NCBI GenBank assembly: GCA_035772735.1
Contig: JASDFA010000006.1
Location: 12,542,001 to 12,606,000 of the forward strand
Source of the DNA: Datura wrightii
Taxonomy: Eukaryota; Streptophyta; Magnoliopsida; Solanales; Solanaceae
Reading direction: 5' to 3'
Length of the DNA stretch: 64,000 nt
Shown here: piece by piece, positions 1-14,700 of the stretch
Layout: every line of letters starts with the position of its first letter
Numbering within the stretch: position 1 is the stretch's first letter
Position numbers and translations under genes: made by a program
The notes under the pieces: model-generated
Told to the model about the DNA's origin: nothing
What the model saw: the letters and a program-made list of their open reading frames with translations, nothing else
The model's database searches: none

Positions 1-2637
1 TAAGGCTGGAACCAGTACAGTTTAACCAGCTTGATAACAAAAGACTTCTTTTACCATTCTTCTTTTTTTTTTTTTTTGAGAAGAAAAGGAAAGGTCGTGA
101 TATATAACTATCAAGCACATTTTTAGAATATTATTGGAAGTACAGACAAATGATGAAGGTCTCACCAAACAATCATAGAGAAACACATTACTCCACCAGC
201 ATTCAAAACAAGAGTAGTTTCTATGCATCTAATTCGTAAATAACATAAGCTACGTTTTCTCTACACATTCTATGTTCTTAATGTTTAATTAAATTCCACT
301 ATGTTTAGATTCTAAGAGTAGAATGCTATATTTATGAATATTATGTTGTTACATCTGATCTATGCTTATTCAGTCACAAATTTTACATTAACTTAGTATT
401 CCCTGTATACCAAATGTCCCATTGCATGATAGTCAAGAATATAATTTATTAACACCTTAGTATTGAATAAGACATCAGTAAAACAAGCAACTCTTTCTAT
501 TTCAATACCTTTGTCCTTTTAACAATAGAATGGGGAAAAGGTTGTACTAAGAAGTTAAAATCAGGTTTATGCTGTAAAACTAGGCATCATTTTGGGATAA
601 CTCAAAAAGTAAGCTCAATTTTTGGATAGAGCAACGCAGATTACTTTTCAGTTTGTAAGATAAGAATATGTTAGACAATCTTAAGCAATCATTCGAATAT
701 AAGCTAAATGGAATCTACATTAACAAACTAAAACCGATAGAAAATATCAGGGCTCCCCATGGATTGGCCCAGACCATATTAGGTGATAATGAAGTCATAT
801 TGACAAAGTTTACAACTTCATTAGCAAAGAGGACATGTAAATGTTGTGATCTATGAGATTCACCACCATGCAATACCAGTAACTCAATAAGAAAATCAAT
901 ATTTCAACTGGTGGTTTTCAGAGATCCTACTAGTAGTTTACAATAATAAGATGTAGGATAGAACAGACCTAGAAAATCCACCAGAACCAGCACCAACTCC
1001 ACAAGCTACAATTCCAGAATCAATGCAGAAAACCTTGGAGTTGTCTTTTGGCAAAGATATATATCGTTTCATAGCTAATCCTCCACCTATATCACCTTCC
1101 AGCCTAAGAGACTCCGACTCTCCTTCCTGTTCCAGATCTCGTCTACGAAACAGGAAGAATTACAGTGAACAACAGAGAAGAAAAAGTCCCCTTGTGGGTA
1201 AAATATACAATAATGAATTCAAAATTCTATGTAATAGTAAAAATGTACAGAAAGAAAAATCCATAAATGAAGAATTAGCATATAAGACCAAATTGAACCG
1301 CTTTAATAGATGGGACAAAAATGAAGAAGTGCAATAGCATAATCACACAAGTTTTTCAACGATGTCATATATGAAGAAGTTCTATCATGCATTGGATACA
1401 ATATTGAGAAATATATGCCCCTTTCCCAACATGAAAAATATCATCAATTTTTCAAAATCTATTTTTCATATCAATAACTAGAAACTATCACCCAAGTTAA
1501 ATCCATTTTTCACATAACTAAAATGACTTAACATACCAGAAGCCAAACACTTGACCCTTCTGATAATTAAAAACAGTGCACCAATTCTCCAAAAAAAAAA
1601 AAAAGGTGACCAAGGAAAATCACAACCAGGATATTTTCAAAGTTTGTAGTAATATCACCTGGATTGAATTTAGAATGATCCAGATAATTTTGTTATCTCA
1701 GAAAAGCCATTCTCTGACGATTGATAAACATTCAGGGAACCGCTTGAGAAGTTAAACAATCAAAAAAACTTGTTTGACAGATTAATCCTACAATTTTTAA
1801 AAATTCTGGTTTTCTTTTCACTGCTTCCAAATCAGTAATCCATTTCTAAATATATTCAGAGACAACTATAGTTTTCAGACCTAGTTTCACTATGCCTTGC
1901 AGGATTTACAAAAATCAAGTTACAATCATAAATTTAGAGAGTTTGCTCGTACACACAAATGAAGACCTTCAAGAACAAATATTGGACAGGGAAGTAAAAA
2001 GGCGGAAAAGGTAAAGTCTAAGCGCATATGGCACAAAATGGAAATCCTATTTTGGTAAGACTTGATCTGAATCGTAGATCAGATTCAAGTTGGTTTAGTG
2101 AGGGGACCGCAAAAGTCACCGAATGGATCAGTCTTGAGTTCTCCCAGATTAGAATATCAAAGGAGGATGTTGCAGATGCCCAGGGCGGACACAACTTCTT
2201 CTAAGGCTAGAAGACCACCGGAAGACACCCAAGAAAGGTTGCTGATTTTTCTCTCACACTTCAACAGAAAGTATAAGAAAAAACTCCACCTTAGCCAGAT
2301 TTCAGCTCAATCCCAACAAAGGCTCCTTTTTAATTATGTTCACTCATGCTTTTCATTGCTTTCACATTTTGGAGCCATTAATTTCGATGTTCATCTACAC
2401 TTTCTTTTCTTTCTTCTGGACCTCAGGGCATGCACAACTTTCTATCAGGTGAGGAGATAAAGTCTTCCTTATAATTGAATCTCAAAAGATTTACCATTTT
2501 TCAGTTTTCCATTTTTGATCAATGAAGAATAAACCTCGTCATTTCTAGAACTTAATTAATACTAATTTCTTTCCTTTGTTACCAAATAGAAGCTATTTGA
2601 AACATAATGCTACATGAATAACTTTTTATTTACTTAC
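1..2637. other. Incomplete intron 19 of the GH31 gene
   Basis: Downstream of the exon 19 donor on the minus strand. I searched for the remaining family motifs (GGFSRLVCLR-, LHPTES- and ELWSEERP-like coding) and found none, so the gene continues beyond position 1. Apart from the decayed plus-strand reading frame at about 668-1500 and A-runs near 1,591, I see nothing recognisable in 1-660 or 1,500-2,637. Confidence 0.6.
668..1500 (+). pseudogene. Decayed protein-coding relic, family not identified
   Basis: Protein-like reading continues over about 830 bp but changes frame at least twice: a 62-codon block to 856 ending in a Cys/Lys-rich stretch (KRTCKCCDL), a block at about 970-1337 rich in Pro then Ser/Arg (ANPPPISPSSLRDS, SRSRLRNRKN), and a further readable block near 1,360-1,480 in another frame. 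No ATG-to-stop gene survives. The layout could fit a degraded retroelement or an endogenous pararetrovirus relic of the kind common in Solanaceae, but no diagnostic reverse transcriptase or protease motif is visible, so the origin is open. Confidence 0.3.
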
Positions 2638-2740
2638 TCAATAACTGAATACTCCTCAGTACATCCAGCTGATCTATATTCACAGCCACTATATTCTTCG
2701 TAGCCATTTATTTCCACCCGGCTATGAAGCCATTGAGTTC
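2638..2740 (-). CDS. GH31 exon 19 (last visible)
   Basis: Two bases plus 33 codons: TQWLHSRVEINGYEEYSGCE, YRSAGCTEEYSVI, then GA before a consensus GTAAGT donor. Acceptor TGTAACAG. The next exon (expected RDLE...) is not found between here and position 1. Confidence 0.9.
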
Positions 2741-5700
2741 CTGTTACAAGAAAATAGATGAATAAGACAGTATAAGTAATCAACATTTCTTCTGATATCA
2801 GTACTTTAACCAAGCTTATAGAGTTATAAACAATGAGCAGAACAAGGGAGAAATCTAGTTGGACAGAGATGCAAACTACAGATAAGAGAATAAAGATGAG
2901 AACTCAATCAGAAATGCTTCATATAGCAAAACAAAGGATAAAAATGTTTAACAACAAAAGGCTCTTTTATCAGATCGAAATATCGAAAAACCATTTCTCA
3001 ATTCAAACTTTGTTGTATAAATAACAGAGGAAGGGCAAGAGAACCACTGTTCAGATAGCAAAAGATTATAAGTTGATTAAACTGGTGCTAGTTTATAACA
3101 ACAATCAAAATCTTAAAATGTTAGTCGTGGAAAAGATTCTAGAGAAATGAACTGTTGATAGTATCACAGACAATAAGTGAACATGTATAGCTTAGATTTT
3201 GATTAAATGATCATTTCGTACAAGTGGACGACTAAAGAACCTTTCCAAGACATTTAAGATGACCTATTTAAGCAGTGTCTTAACACTTTCCAGTGTAAAG
3301 TAGGAGTGTGCAAAAACCGGTTTAACCGATAAATCAAACCGAAAAAAATGTTATTGGGTTATTGGGCTAACGGTTTTGTAATTTTTTTTATTGGGCTATC
3401 GGTTCGATTTTCGATTTTAAGGTTTTAGTTAATGGTCATATACCAATAACCAGTAAGTTTATACTAAAACTATCTCTTTATCCCTAATTATATAATAATC
3501 ACTTTAGATTTTAAATACAAACCCTATTTTCTTTTGCATTTTATAGTTGTTATCTTGGTGAAGTTATTTTCTTTCTAAAGTAGTTGGCTTGGTGGGGTTC
3601 CACCCATCAGTGTGAACTGTGAACTGGCCTTGTTTTTCTTTTCGAGAGATTGCTACCGTGCTACTGCATCCAAGTTTACTACTTAACAAGAAAGAAAACA
3701 AATTTATTTTAGCAATAACTTGTTTTAATTTACTTCTGCTTGTAATTTGTGTAGACTTTATGCGTGAAGGTAGTGTATGTGAACAAATAAAAACAAGAGA
3801 GCAAAAAAAATAAAATTAGAGGAGCATTTTCTTATAGGTTAAACCGAAAACCGAACCGTTAAGAACCAAAAACTGATTAACCCATTTTCGATAACGAATA
3901 TCTTATTGGTTTGATTATCGATTTAGCGTGTTTACAAACCAAAAACCAATAAACCGAACCGACCGATAAGCACCATAGTGTAAAGATCCACTAATGTTTT
4001 AAATAAATGAAACTTAAAATGTAAACGGACATGAATAAGCTTGATGAATACCAGAAAAAATGCAAAGAAAGTGAAAGGTTACTGAATTACTGAAGAAAGT
4101 AAGAACTATGGAGCTCACAATACCTGAAGGAATATGGTCCATAGAAAGGATTCTACCACCTATCCAAGGGACCACTTTCAGCTCCCAATCACCACTCTTC
4201 AGAACAACTGGGGTCCTTGAAAGTTCTACTCCTTTGTGTCCAGAGACAGTTTCCACATCTGGTATACGTTTAGCACTTTCTGCAATTAATTTACAACGTG
4301 GAAACAACACTTTCTTTAAGTTTTAAAACAAAAGAAAACTACTTCCACCGAAAGAAGTTGAACTGAAAAGGATAAGATGTCCTAGAATTGGTAGACATAT
4401 AAAACAGACATCAAAATTAAAGAACCCCAATTACTCTGCAAATAGGTAAATGTGATAATTGGAAAACCAGATGTTTAGTTCTTGTCGATAGAGAACACAC
4501 TGCATTCAACAGATGCTACAGATGATAGGGGTCCCATGTAGTGTTTTCAAAATAAATCCTTACATAATTCAGGCCTCACCACCCTGAAAAATATGAAACA
4601 TGGAAGACCTGCAAAAGATTTTCCCTTGTACCCTCCTTCAAACCCCCATGTTTTCAAGATTTACCCAATCAAGACTGACGCGGCAATCACTTAATCTATC
4701 TGATTACCAACAGAAGCAGCCAGAACAAATGTAGAATTTCTGATCAGAAATTAAAATATTTTTTTTAATAAGTGAAACATTAAATATGTACCGTCAAGTT
4801 GGTAGTCATTTCAGGTATCTACGGGTGATACATTAAAAGAATTTGAAAAATCTTTACCAAATCATGTTTTAATATTTAACTGGAACGTAGTGATTCTTTC
4901 AGATCACCGCTTTTTTTAATACCTAATAAATGAATTTTAATAAAAGCAGCAATACTGTAGCATTCTCTTGTGCATCTGCAACCAGCACGGATGAAGCACC
5001 ACAAAAGTGATGCCAGTGTTGACGTTAAAGAATTACAATAAAAGTTCTAGGACGTGATTTTTGTGTTGAACAGAAACCACACGGAGCATCCAGTGGGTGT
5101 AGATGTCTGACTTGGTTGCTACTTTTAAACAGTGCTGTGCTATCTAGTAAATAAGCTTGAATAACAAATAAATTTTGCACAGTTCCATTTAATCTGACGA
5201 GAGTCCACTTTTGATGCTAGTCCAAGTAAGAGTCGTGCAGTAAGTTAGGGAGAGAATAAAAGATTACAAATAAGCGAAGCTTGACAAGTGGAAGAGTTGG
5301 TTTACCCAGACGATTTCTGTACTTCTCTTCACTTGCAGAAACCAAATTTGATACATCAGTTTCTGATGGCATTGCTAATTGTATAATCTCTCCATCAGAA
5401 CCCCAAGCATCAAGCTGGATAAGGACATCCATAGCAACCAATCATCAATTAAACACGTCTGTCTTAAATGGTCTCTTTTTCTGCTAAAGCTAATATATGT
5501 GAGGAAGGAAGAAACATACCATAGCACATTTATCCAGCAATATCCTAACATGCAATCGGCGATTTGGCCTTCTCCAATTTCCTTCTGTTTTGGAGACTTG
5601 CACAGTAACAACAGAAGACTGAAGCTCAGCGACATATGTTGTCAAAAGGTATCCACCTTGGCTATATTCATATCCATCACCATCATCTTCGTAAAGAAGA

Positions 5701-8700
5701 CCTTCAGCTTTACCTGAAATTGCACAAATATGGTGATGCTCACTGCTGTAGCTGCTAAAGAACTCTTTTTCCACATAAAGGAGAAAGAAAAAGAATCTCG
5801 GAGAAGTTTAAAGTCTTTCTCTTGGCTTGATTCAACACCAATTCCCTCAATCTCAGTGCACTCTTCCCGTTATCCCCCAAATTCCACCAGTGTCCTACCT
5901 CTGTCATTTTGATTCAGGATAACTTATCCTAGAATGTCTCGCACATAAAAAGCCATTCTTCCTAGCCCTACTTCCCTAACTTCATCGAATTTTACAGAAT
6001 TAAGAACCGGGATCTAGTCTACAGCAAGGTCCTTACCCCATTGGCAGCAGACAAAGGTAAACAGGGGGGTGGCACATACTCTGTAAGGTTGGGTTACCAA
6101 CAACTGTGCTCCAGCAATTCCAGACAACTGGCCTTGGAAGCTTATATGGAAAACTAAATTCCCCCCCACCCCCCACCTCCACCCCAAGGTCATTTGTTTC
6201 ACCTGGACGGTCCTGAATGAGGCATGTCTTACTCAGAATAATTTGATGAAACGGAAAATTCAACTGCCCAAAAGATGTTATGTGTAAAAAAGAAGATGAA
6301 AATCCTGATCATCTTTTTTTACATTGTGAAGTTTCCTTTGAATCTTTGGAGCATGTTTATGTGCATTTCTGGCCTCAAATGGGTCACTCCTCAATCAGTT
6401 AGGGAAGCATACATGTCCTGGTGTTTGTGGAGAGTTGATATATCCATCAAGAATATCTGGAGAATGATACCTGCTTGCATTTTTGGAGTATTTGGATAAA
6501 AAGAAATAGGAAATGTTTTTGCGTTGTCTCAACTTCCATAGGCTCTTTAAAGGGGCTAAATGTATTGCTAGTTTATTTAGCTGGTCCAGTTTGTACCCAG
6601 TTAATAATCCAGATCAGTTTCTGGACTTCATTAGCACTTTAATTCTGGCATAGTCAGTTTTTGTATAGAAGCCAGAAATTTTTTCATAAGCTTCAATGAC
6701 ATATTTTGTAACTACTGCATCTTCTTGATGCTATTTTTATAATGAAATCACGTCATCAAAATATAAAAATTAAGAACCAGCATCTCATGATAATTGATAA
6801 CTTCATGAATCCTTCCCTTTTATCAAGGACATACCGTTGCATCAGCAAGATGCACGACTATCAAGGCTGTATAGCTGATTGACAAGTTATATATAGGTCC
6901 ACATATGTGTCTTGCCCAGATGTCTAATGCATCATTTTACATTCATGAAAATTCATAAAAAAATCCCCAAGGTAATTTTTATGACCTAGATAAATCAGGA
7001 CTCCATGAGATTCATCACTAGACATACCTCCAGTTTCTCAATGAACTTTAGCTACTCAAAATATGCGAAGTTCTAGATTTTACTTAAAATGAGGACTTCA
7101 TAATCAAAAACTCCAACTTTTAGGAGGAAAAGTAGAATTAGAGAAAGTCATCTATAGATTGCTATCTACCTATCTATCTCAGAAATGCAACTGAAATGAT
7201 CAAGTACAAGAAGAATAACTGCAATATTGCACTGGTCATCGTTAAGGAATGCCTCAAAACCAGTCATTCAATCGAGGAACAGGTGCTAGGTGTTTTCTTT
7301 CTTCCGTCTATAGGTATGATCAATGGCATAGAGCAATATTTTTGCATTTTTTATTCACTGGCACGAGGATTTCCTCACATCAAAGAATTATCTTTACGAT
7401 CAAGAAATAGGAACACAAGGCAAGAAAGAAATATATATTCCATATCGCACTATACACTCTAACAGTGACCACAACTTATTCTAGAATGCGTAAAAAAATC
7501 AGACTAACATAGCACCGCATCTATTATCGAAAAGTTGTCCCATTTCACTCAACAAGATTTCAAGTAAAATAACTTTTGATTGATCTTTCTATGTGTTATT
7601 CATATTCTCAAATGCAATTTTGAAATTTGGAACACTTTTCAGGTTTCCTATAAATCTAGTTTTATATTCTTAAGGCATTAAGAATATCATATTATAAAAT
7701 GAAGTAATTAGTTTAATTACAAAATTTAGTTGACTTTGGCACTCAAGAAATGAAATAGGACAAATTGGGATGGAAAACCTAAGATGAGATTCCTGATAAT
7801 TGCTAAACCAACTAAACCTAGTTAACCATAATTTACTCGGAAAAAAATTTGGGAGTCGACTATATTATGACCTAAAAGTTAGAAATTTACCATTTTCATC
7901 CAAGGCGATGAGTAATGTTAAATCATCACTAGGATTAGCTTGACCCACATGCTGATAAAGTGGACCGACAGGGATGATTGATCCGCCAAGCAAATACAGT
8001 GCAGGTAAATCCTAAAATTTTGAAAGAAATAAAAACAAAGATAATTAAAAGCAAATTAAAATAGTGATAATGTGAGTGCTAAATCCAGTTCCCAAGTATA
8101 AATACCGGATGTGAATCATCAAAATCAAAACTCAACCAAATGCCTCTTGGTAGTTTGTGATGAACTGTACCCAATTCCTCATCACGCTGAGTGCTGTTCA
8201 AGTACAACATGAGTTAGTATATGCATGCACATGACAGATTAAATCATCCACACTGATCCATAAATATGAAAATAAGCAGTCAAACGAAGTAAATATGGAT
8301 CAGGTTAAGCCAAAGGAACCAACTTTCTCCATCTGAAGTCTCAATTCTCAACTGCATCATAAAGAATTATTAGTTAGCAATATCTCGTTCACACGTCTAG
8401 ATCAGTTACCTCTATGCATGCCAATTGCCTAGTGAATATAGAGTGCTTAAAGGTCATTTGGAAAGTGAAATATGAACATTAATCCATTTGATCATTGGTT
8501 GATAAGCAAATCTATGAAATCAATGTTCACAAAATAGATAAAAGACCATGTTGCTTAGACAAGGATGATTGTTGCCATAGGACATGGAGATCATTGTACA
8601 GTCAAGGTGGTGTAACTTGTAAGGTACCTAGTCCTATTTTGAAACAAAATCCAACCAGATGCATGAAAGAAAGAGGTTTTGCATGATACTGTTAGTATCG

Positions 8701-11700
8701 TCTCTAAAACCTGATATCAAGCACTTGGTAAAAAAAAAAAAAAGATATTGTCTGTTAGGCTTAACAGTCATTGGAACAAAAAGTAGACCACAATAGCCTG
8801 TTATTTACAACATAATTGAATATGTAATATCATAACTGTTTTCTAACCATAATAAAAGCCACCTTTTTTTATCTCTTCTGATAGTATTTACATAGCCACC
8901 TACTAGAACAAGAAAAACATTTTGGTTTGCCCTTAATCTACTTTTTTAGATTAAAATGATAAATCAAAAAGATATACTAGGAAACATTATATTGTAAAAC
9001 GCAAAAAAAAAAAAGGAGAGAAACCTCTACGCAGAGTTCTACAGTCACCTACTACTGCATCTGTGAAGAAAAAGAATTAGACCTTGCATAGATAAGAATT
9101 GGTCCTAGCAAAAATGAGTTCTCAAGTTTCCTCAACTCAGGGTCTTTTGGATCTGCAAGAGGTAAGCAACAGATTACTACAAAATTGATGTTGTTCAATT
9201 TAACAGTAACAGATTTGATACTAACAGGGAAAGGAATCAAAAGAAACAAATGGTCAAAAAGAAACCAAATCCTAAATTAGAAATGTCTAATTTGTTATTC
9301 TTGGATTAAGTAACTCGCACAAAGGCCACACTCGAAGACCAACTTTTCTTTTTTGGGGCTTTACAGAAAGTAAATGAGAAATTCCTAAAGATGACAATTA
9401 ACATTTGAAAACTCCATTCAAATGATTAACCTGCCAAAACTCCATAAATCCTATATCATTTGACTACCTTGTCCAATATCAGCCATGCTTTATGCACATT
9501 TATTGTGGAGCTAAATAAATTTTTGAGTTAATGAGAAATTTACCAGCAAAAAAGATAGGAGCAGCCACCGTGGTACCCCTCGTATGTGCCAAGTAAAAGA
9601 GTGTGTAAATGTGTGGTAAAAGACGGTAGCGCCGCTCCAATGCCAAGCCGCAAACGACCTCACACTGTTAAGATGTAAGGGCCCAAGTCAAATCAGAAAT
9701 CTTACATACAGAGAAGACATGAAAAAGTATACTATTACTCTGGTTAGTCATCTTGTAGGCGCTTAAAGAAACTAGAGTAATCCAGTGTGCACAATTTAGC
9801 TATATCCAAATACATCCATTATCCTCAATTTCTTAGACTGAACATGAAAAAAGGGAAATCACCAATGAGAGCACAAGGGGAATGTCAACAGAAGAGTGCT
9901 ATTAGCTCAACTAGGCCAATCATCAACCCATACTTCAGGAAATGAAGTAAACAGAAACTGAAGTATATCAGGAGCAGAGAGTACATCCGCAATCAACTAT
10001 GTTTCCTCTTTCCTTGTTTTTTTTACTTAAGATACGGGTTTGGCCCTTCCCCGGACCCTGCGCATAGTGGGATTTTTAGTGCACCGGGCTGCCTTTTTTT
10101 TTATTTTTACCATTCAACTACACGAAGCAATGGAACTCTTGAACACAACCATCTAGAAAAGCAATGATTAACTATTCAAACGTACATACAGTTGTAAATT
10201 CCACTTATCTCCAAGAACCACCGTACTAGCTTGCATCAAAAGTGTAAGAACTGATGCAAATAAAATGGCTATTTTACCCATGTCATAGAAAGTCGATCAA
10301 TATTTTTAAATGGTATATCAAATCAATTAGGATGATTTTACGGATGTGTATCTCCAGAGTTAATAATAGGATTTGTACCTCTAGAGTGATCAGCAGTTAT
10401 TTGTATATTTAATTACTTAGAGATGTTCTAGAAAAAAAGAATTTCATATAAATATGTGGGAAGAATTGTAACCATTCATGCAATCAAATGCGAAACAGAA
10501 TCACATTTCTCTATATGGTATCCAGAGAATACATGTAAATTGCTATCGTATCATTGTCATGAGACTGGTGTTATAAAATCTACATGTTTGAAGCTTCAGA
10601 ATAAGGATCAAGAATATTTGAGAGTTATTGCTAAGGAACTCGATTAACCATTGAAACTATAACAGGTATTGAGAAAGTGCACGTGCTTGAGGAAATGAAT
10701 GAGTATAAATTGAAAAATCAAACTCCAACCAGGGACCAGGTTACACTCTAAAGCATATGCAGAACTTTGATATTTGACATAATCAGTGGGGATCTTTCAG
10801 ACCGAACCACGGGATATGACATAGAAATAAGTCATTTGACTAAACAGAACTTGCAACATTGTTGACTACCCATTATTATAGAAAAAGAAGTGGACCTCTT
10901 CCCCAAATGACCAAGGCTCATGATCATTCGTGTCAGCCTCCGAATGTGCACGGCAAAAGGGAAACAGGGAACCAACACCCATCCACCTCCCAAACATCCG
11001 AGGAGTTGCATTTCCAGCAAAGCCACCTATATCTGGCCCTGTAAGTGGCTGACCACTGAGCCCCTGAATATAAAGTTGCCCTCATCAGAAGAGTGCAATG
11101 CATCAATCCAGTACAATGTGAAATCAAACTGAGATATTTGTTTCAATACCTGTTACTTGTAAATAAGACATACATAGTACATATGTACAACACACACACA
11201 TGGCGTGGAAATTAACTGTGTGAAATTTCACTATAATAAAGAGCGAAACAGATTTACGTCCTGTCATGTGACAATAAATACCCTGATTTCTTAACAGAAA
11301 AGGGGGGAAATGATACCAATATTAATAGCTTGAATGCCAATTTTAAGTATTATATAAAAGAATCTATGATAGGGCAATATGGCATCTACCATCTTTGCAT
11401 TGACATAACCATATCCTAAGTAGCACAGATATGCCAAGACAGGAATCAGATACTAATATCAAGCAACTTTTTGTGTAGCCATAATCTACCATAGCAAAAC
11501 AAATAAAGGACATGTCTTATAGATACTTTATCAACTTCAAAAATTCTTGGATGAAAAGCAAGAGTTAAGACAAAACACATTATTAGTTGTCCTATTCTCT
11601 TTTTTTGATGAAGTAAATAGATATCATTAAAGAGCAGCAGGTTAATGCTATTAGCAAAAGTGTGCAAGAGAGTTAGCTCCAGTACATGGTCCTAAGCTAG

Positions 11701-14700
11701 AATTAGAGAGCTAACAAAGTCCAGAAAAGTATCAACACTATTTACAGGAGACGAAATATTCCAGCAAAACAAGTCAACTTGGCAGCTAGCTTTTAGAGAG
11801 TGATTCGAAGTTGAAACCCCATCAAAACATCTGCGATTTCTTTCATTCCAGACACTCCAAAAAAAATATACTGCTGGAATCATTCTCCAGATCCACTTGA
11901 TGGATTTATCGACTTTCGAAAAGATCCAGCAAGAAAAGGCTTCCCTGATGGACTATGGGAAGACCCAATGTAGACCAAAAAAAGAATGGAAGCAGTTCCA
12001 GATGTCTGCTACAACTGGACAGTGCATAAGAAGATGATTGACATTTTCTGAAGCTTGAAAACACATATAGCATTTGTTGACTAGGACTATCTTCTTTCTG
12101 CATAGATTATCTTGTATAAGAATAGCATCATTAAGAGCAAGCCATGTGAATCATGATAGTTTAGGTGGGAGCCTGACTTTCCAAACATGCTTCCATGGCC
12201 AATTATCCAGCAATCCATTCTGGGAGCACATGAGGTAGTAGTTGCCTTTGACTGTATACTGCTCTTCCTTGGAGTTCCCCAAACCATTTTGTCTGAATGT
12301 AGATCTTCACTCCAGTAATCTGCTCGGGTGGCTAGTAGACTGAGTAAATCATTAAGTTCCCAGTCATGCAAGTTTCTCCTGAATAAGGGGCTCCACACAT
12401 TATTGTCTCTGCATTGACAAACAGAGCATTCTTTGTTGCTGGCAATTTGATAGAGTCCAGGATGAAAAGCTTGTAAAGAAGAGTTGCCCAACTATTATCT
12501 TTCCAGAATTTAACCTGAGACCCACTGCCAATTTTGAAGGACACATGTTGGAAGGACTCATGGTAGCAACTGATGTGCTTCCAGAGGCCAATTCCATGAG
12601 TGTCTGAGCTCTTCTTTGAAAACCAGTTGGTCTTCGTTGCCCTCCCAAAGAAATATCCTCCTAAGCCTGTTGCAGACCGCATTCCATTTGGCAGCCAAAA
12701 TCTCAGTTCTAGAGAAGCCTGTTCTGCGAAGCACTAGAGCCGTTTTGCGGACCGCATTCTTGTTCTGCGGTCCAAAAACCAAACAACAAAATTGGACAGA
12801 AGATCCAGATATGAAGGGTTTACTGAAAAGGGTGCTTGAGTTGTGAATTTGAGGTAAGTGAGACTTTTAAACTTTGGGTGCTTGATTTTCAAACCCATTT
12901 TTAAAATGTTTTGTATGCCTTGTTCATGTGTTGGGACGGGGTGTGCTCAGCAAAATCGGTAGTCTGTGAGGCCAACCACATATATTTTATACTCAGGTAC
13001 ATTAAATTCTCTTTATAAATTGTTTTGTGGTGTGATACGGTTGTGAGCCATGAGGTTGGGGCATTGTGTATGCTTCTCATTGGGGCATTGTGTATGTTTC
13101 ACGAGTCCTTGTGTATGCTTCACGGGGCATTGTGTGTGCTTCTTAACAACATTGGGGAATTGTGTATGCTTCTTGACATATCTAGCACATTGTGTATGCT
13201 GCTCGCCGAGGTATTGATTAATTTTGTTCACTTGTTTATGACAAGTCCTTAGAGTATATTGTGTGGAGATATGTAGTGTTCCTGTTGAGCATTTGTTTGG
13301 ACCTGAGTATTACACTATGAAATATATTTTTGTGCATATTATTTTTGTGCTCAATATGTTTTGTATTTTCTAACATTTGTTCCAAGGGTATTTAAAGTGA
13401 GGGGTCGAGGATCTTACTGGGTTATATTTATGTATAACTCACTTTTTACCTGTATGTCTGTAGATACTATTGGTGAAGATGAAGCTAGTGGCTGACGAGT
13501 TCGCTAGAGTTCATCTAGTTGTTGAGATGTGCCGCCACATTATTCGTGGAGGTTGTAAAAAGAGTCTTTATCATTTACTTATTGATCTTTTCTGGGAGGG
13601 CATACAGACCCGACTTTGAGTCATTTTGTAATTCCTTCAGATGCTCCATAATCTAGTGTGAGGATTTGGGCAAGAATTTTAGAGTATTATTTTGAGATAC
13701 CAAGTGTTCATAATTATTTATTATATTGTTTGAATACTTATTTAATCTATCAAACGTTGTGAATTAATGGTGAAGGTATGCAAATTGGGTTTGCCTGGCC
13801 GGTGGTGTGTGTTGGGTGCCAATCACGTCTAGGGGTAGTTTGGGACATGACACCTGTCCCTGCCATTCCTGCTGCTACCCTCTTGTAGCCTCCACTTCAA
13901 TTTGTTGAGTTCAATTTCCCTTTGGATTTCCCAGATTCCAAACTTTAGGGTGAATTAACCTGCATCTGTAATTGAGTTTTCCTTCTCTCTTCCATTCTAA
14001 GGATAATACCTAGTATATCATGTTTGAAGCCTACAGCATTAATGCCAAAAGCTTTACAAGCTTTCATAATTGCAAATTTAGTCCATCTCGATGTTTCCGC
14101 CACAGTAGGTTCCTCCCCCCTTTGCATGCGAAGATCAAAACTGTCGTGCCATGGGAGGGGAAGGAAATCATTGAAAGAAAAATTGGAGAGATCAGAATCT
14201 GATTCACTGGCAGTTGAGGGTTGAGGCGCAATAGGAAAAGAGAGAGAAGGGAAAGGATCAACATCATCATCAGCATCAAATTATGAGAGAGAATTGTCTC
14301 CTGTGTCGCCCAAATCCATGGAAGAGGAGGCATAAATTTCAATTGAGAGAGGATCGGAGGAGTTTTGTAAAAATAGACGTGAAAAGGCTTGTGGATACAT
14401 GGATCATATTTGCTACCAACAGCTTTCCAGGAAGAGTAATACCTGGGCCTCATTGGTTTTTACCTTTGAGTTGGCCTTTAATGTAGAAATTGCTCCTATT
14501 CTTAGCAAACTTCATCATTTTCATAATTGATTTAGGGCGAGTCAAATAGAAAATATCGAAGACTCCATTTCAGTAGATCCTTCATAATGCAACAAACACA
14601 TTTCTTCTTAAAAAATTAGTCGAAGCATGCATAAGAAGCAAGCAGTTACCTGTTGGAGTCTGCTTAATCGAAATGAGCCATGTCAATAAAATCAAATAAC

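Noticed and set aside
22..228. 68-codon minus-strand frame as the next GH31 exon
   Set aside because: Its sequence does not match the expected continuation after exon 19, and no acceptor gives the required phase.
2098..2460. 120-codon plus-strand frame as a gene
   Set aside because: Low-complexity translation without domain features, inside the intron of the opposite-strand gene; no splice or codon support.
6160..6185. C-rich run as a quadruplex-forming regulatory element
   Set aside because: It sits in the LINE fragment, is a simple C run, and has no supporting context.
14064..14453. 129-codon minus-strand frame as a gene
   Set aside because: It overlaps the LINE-like ORF1 fragment in another frame and shows no family resemblance.
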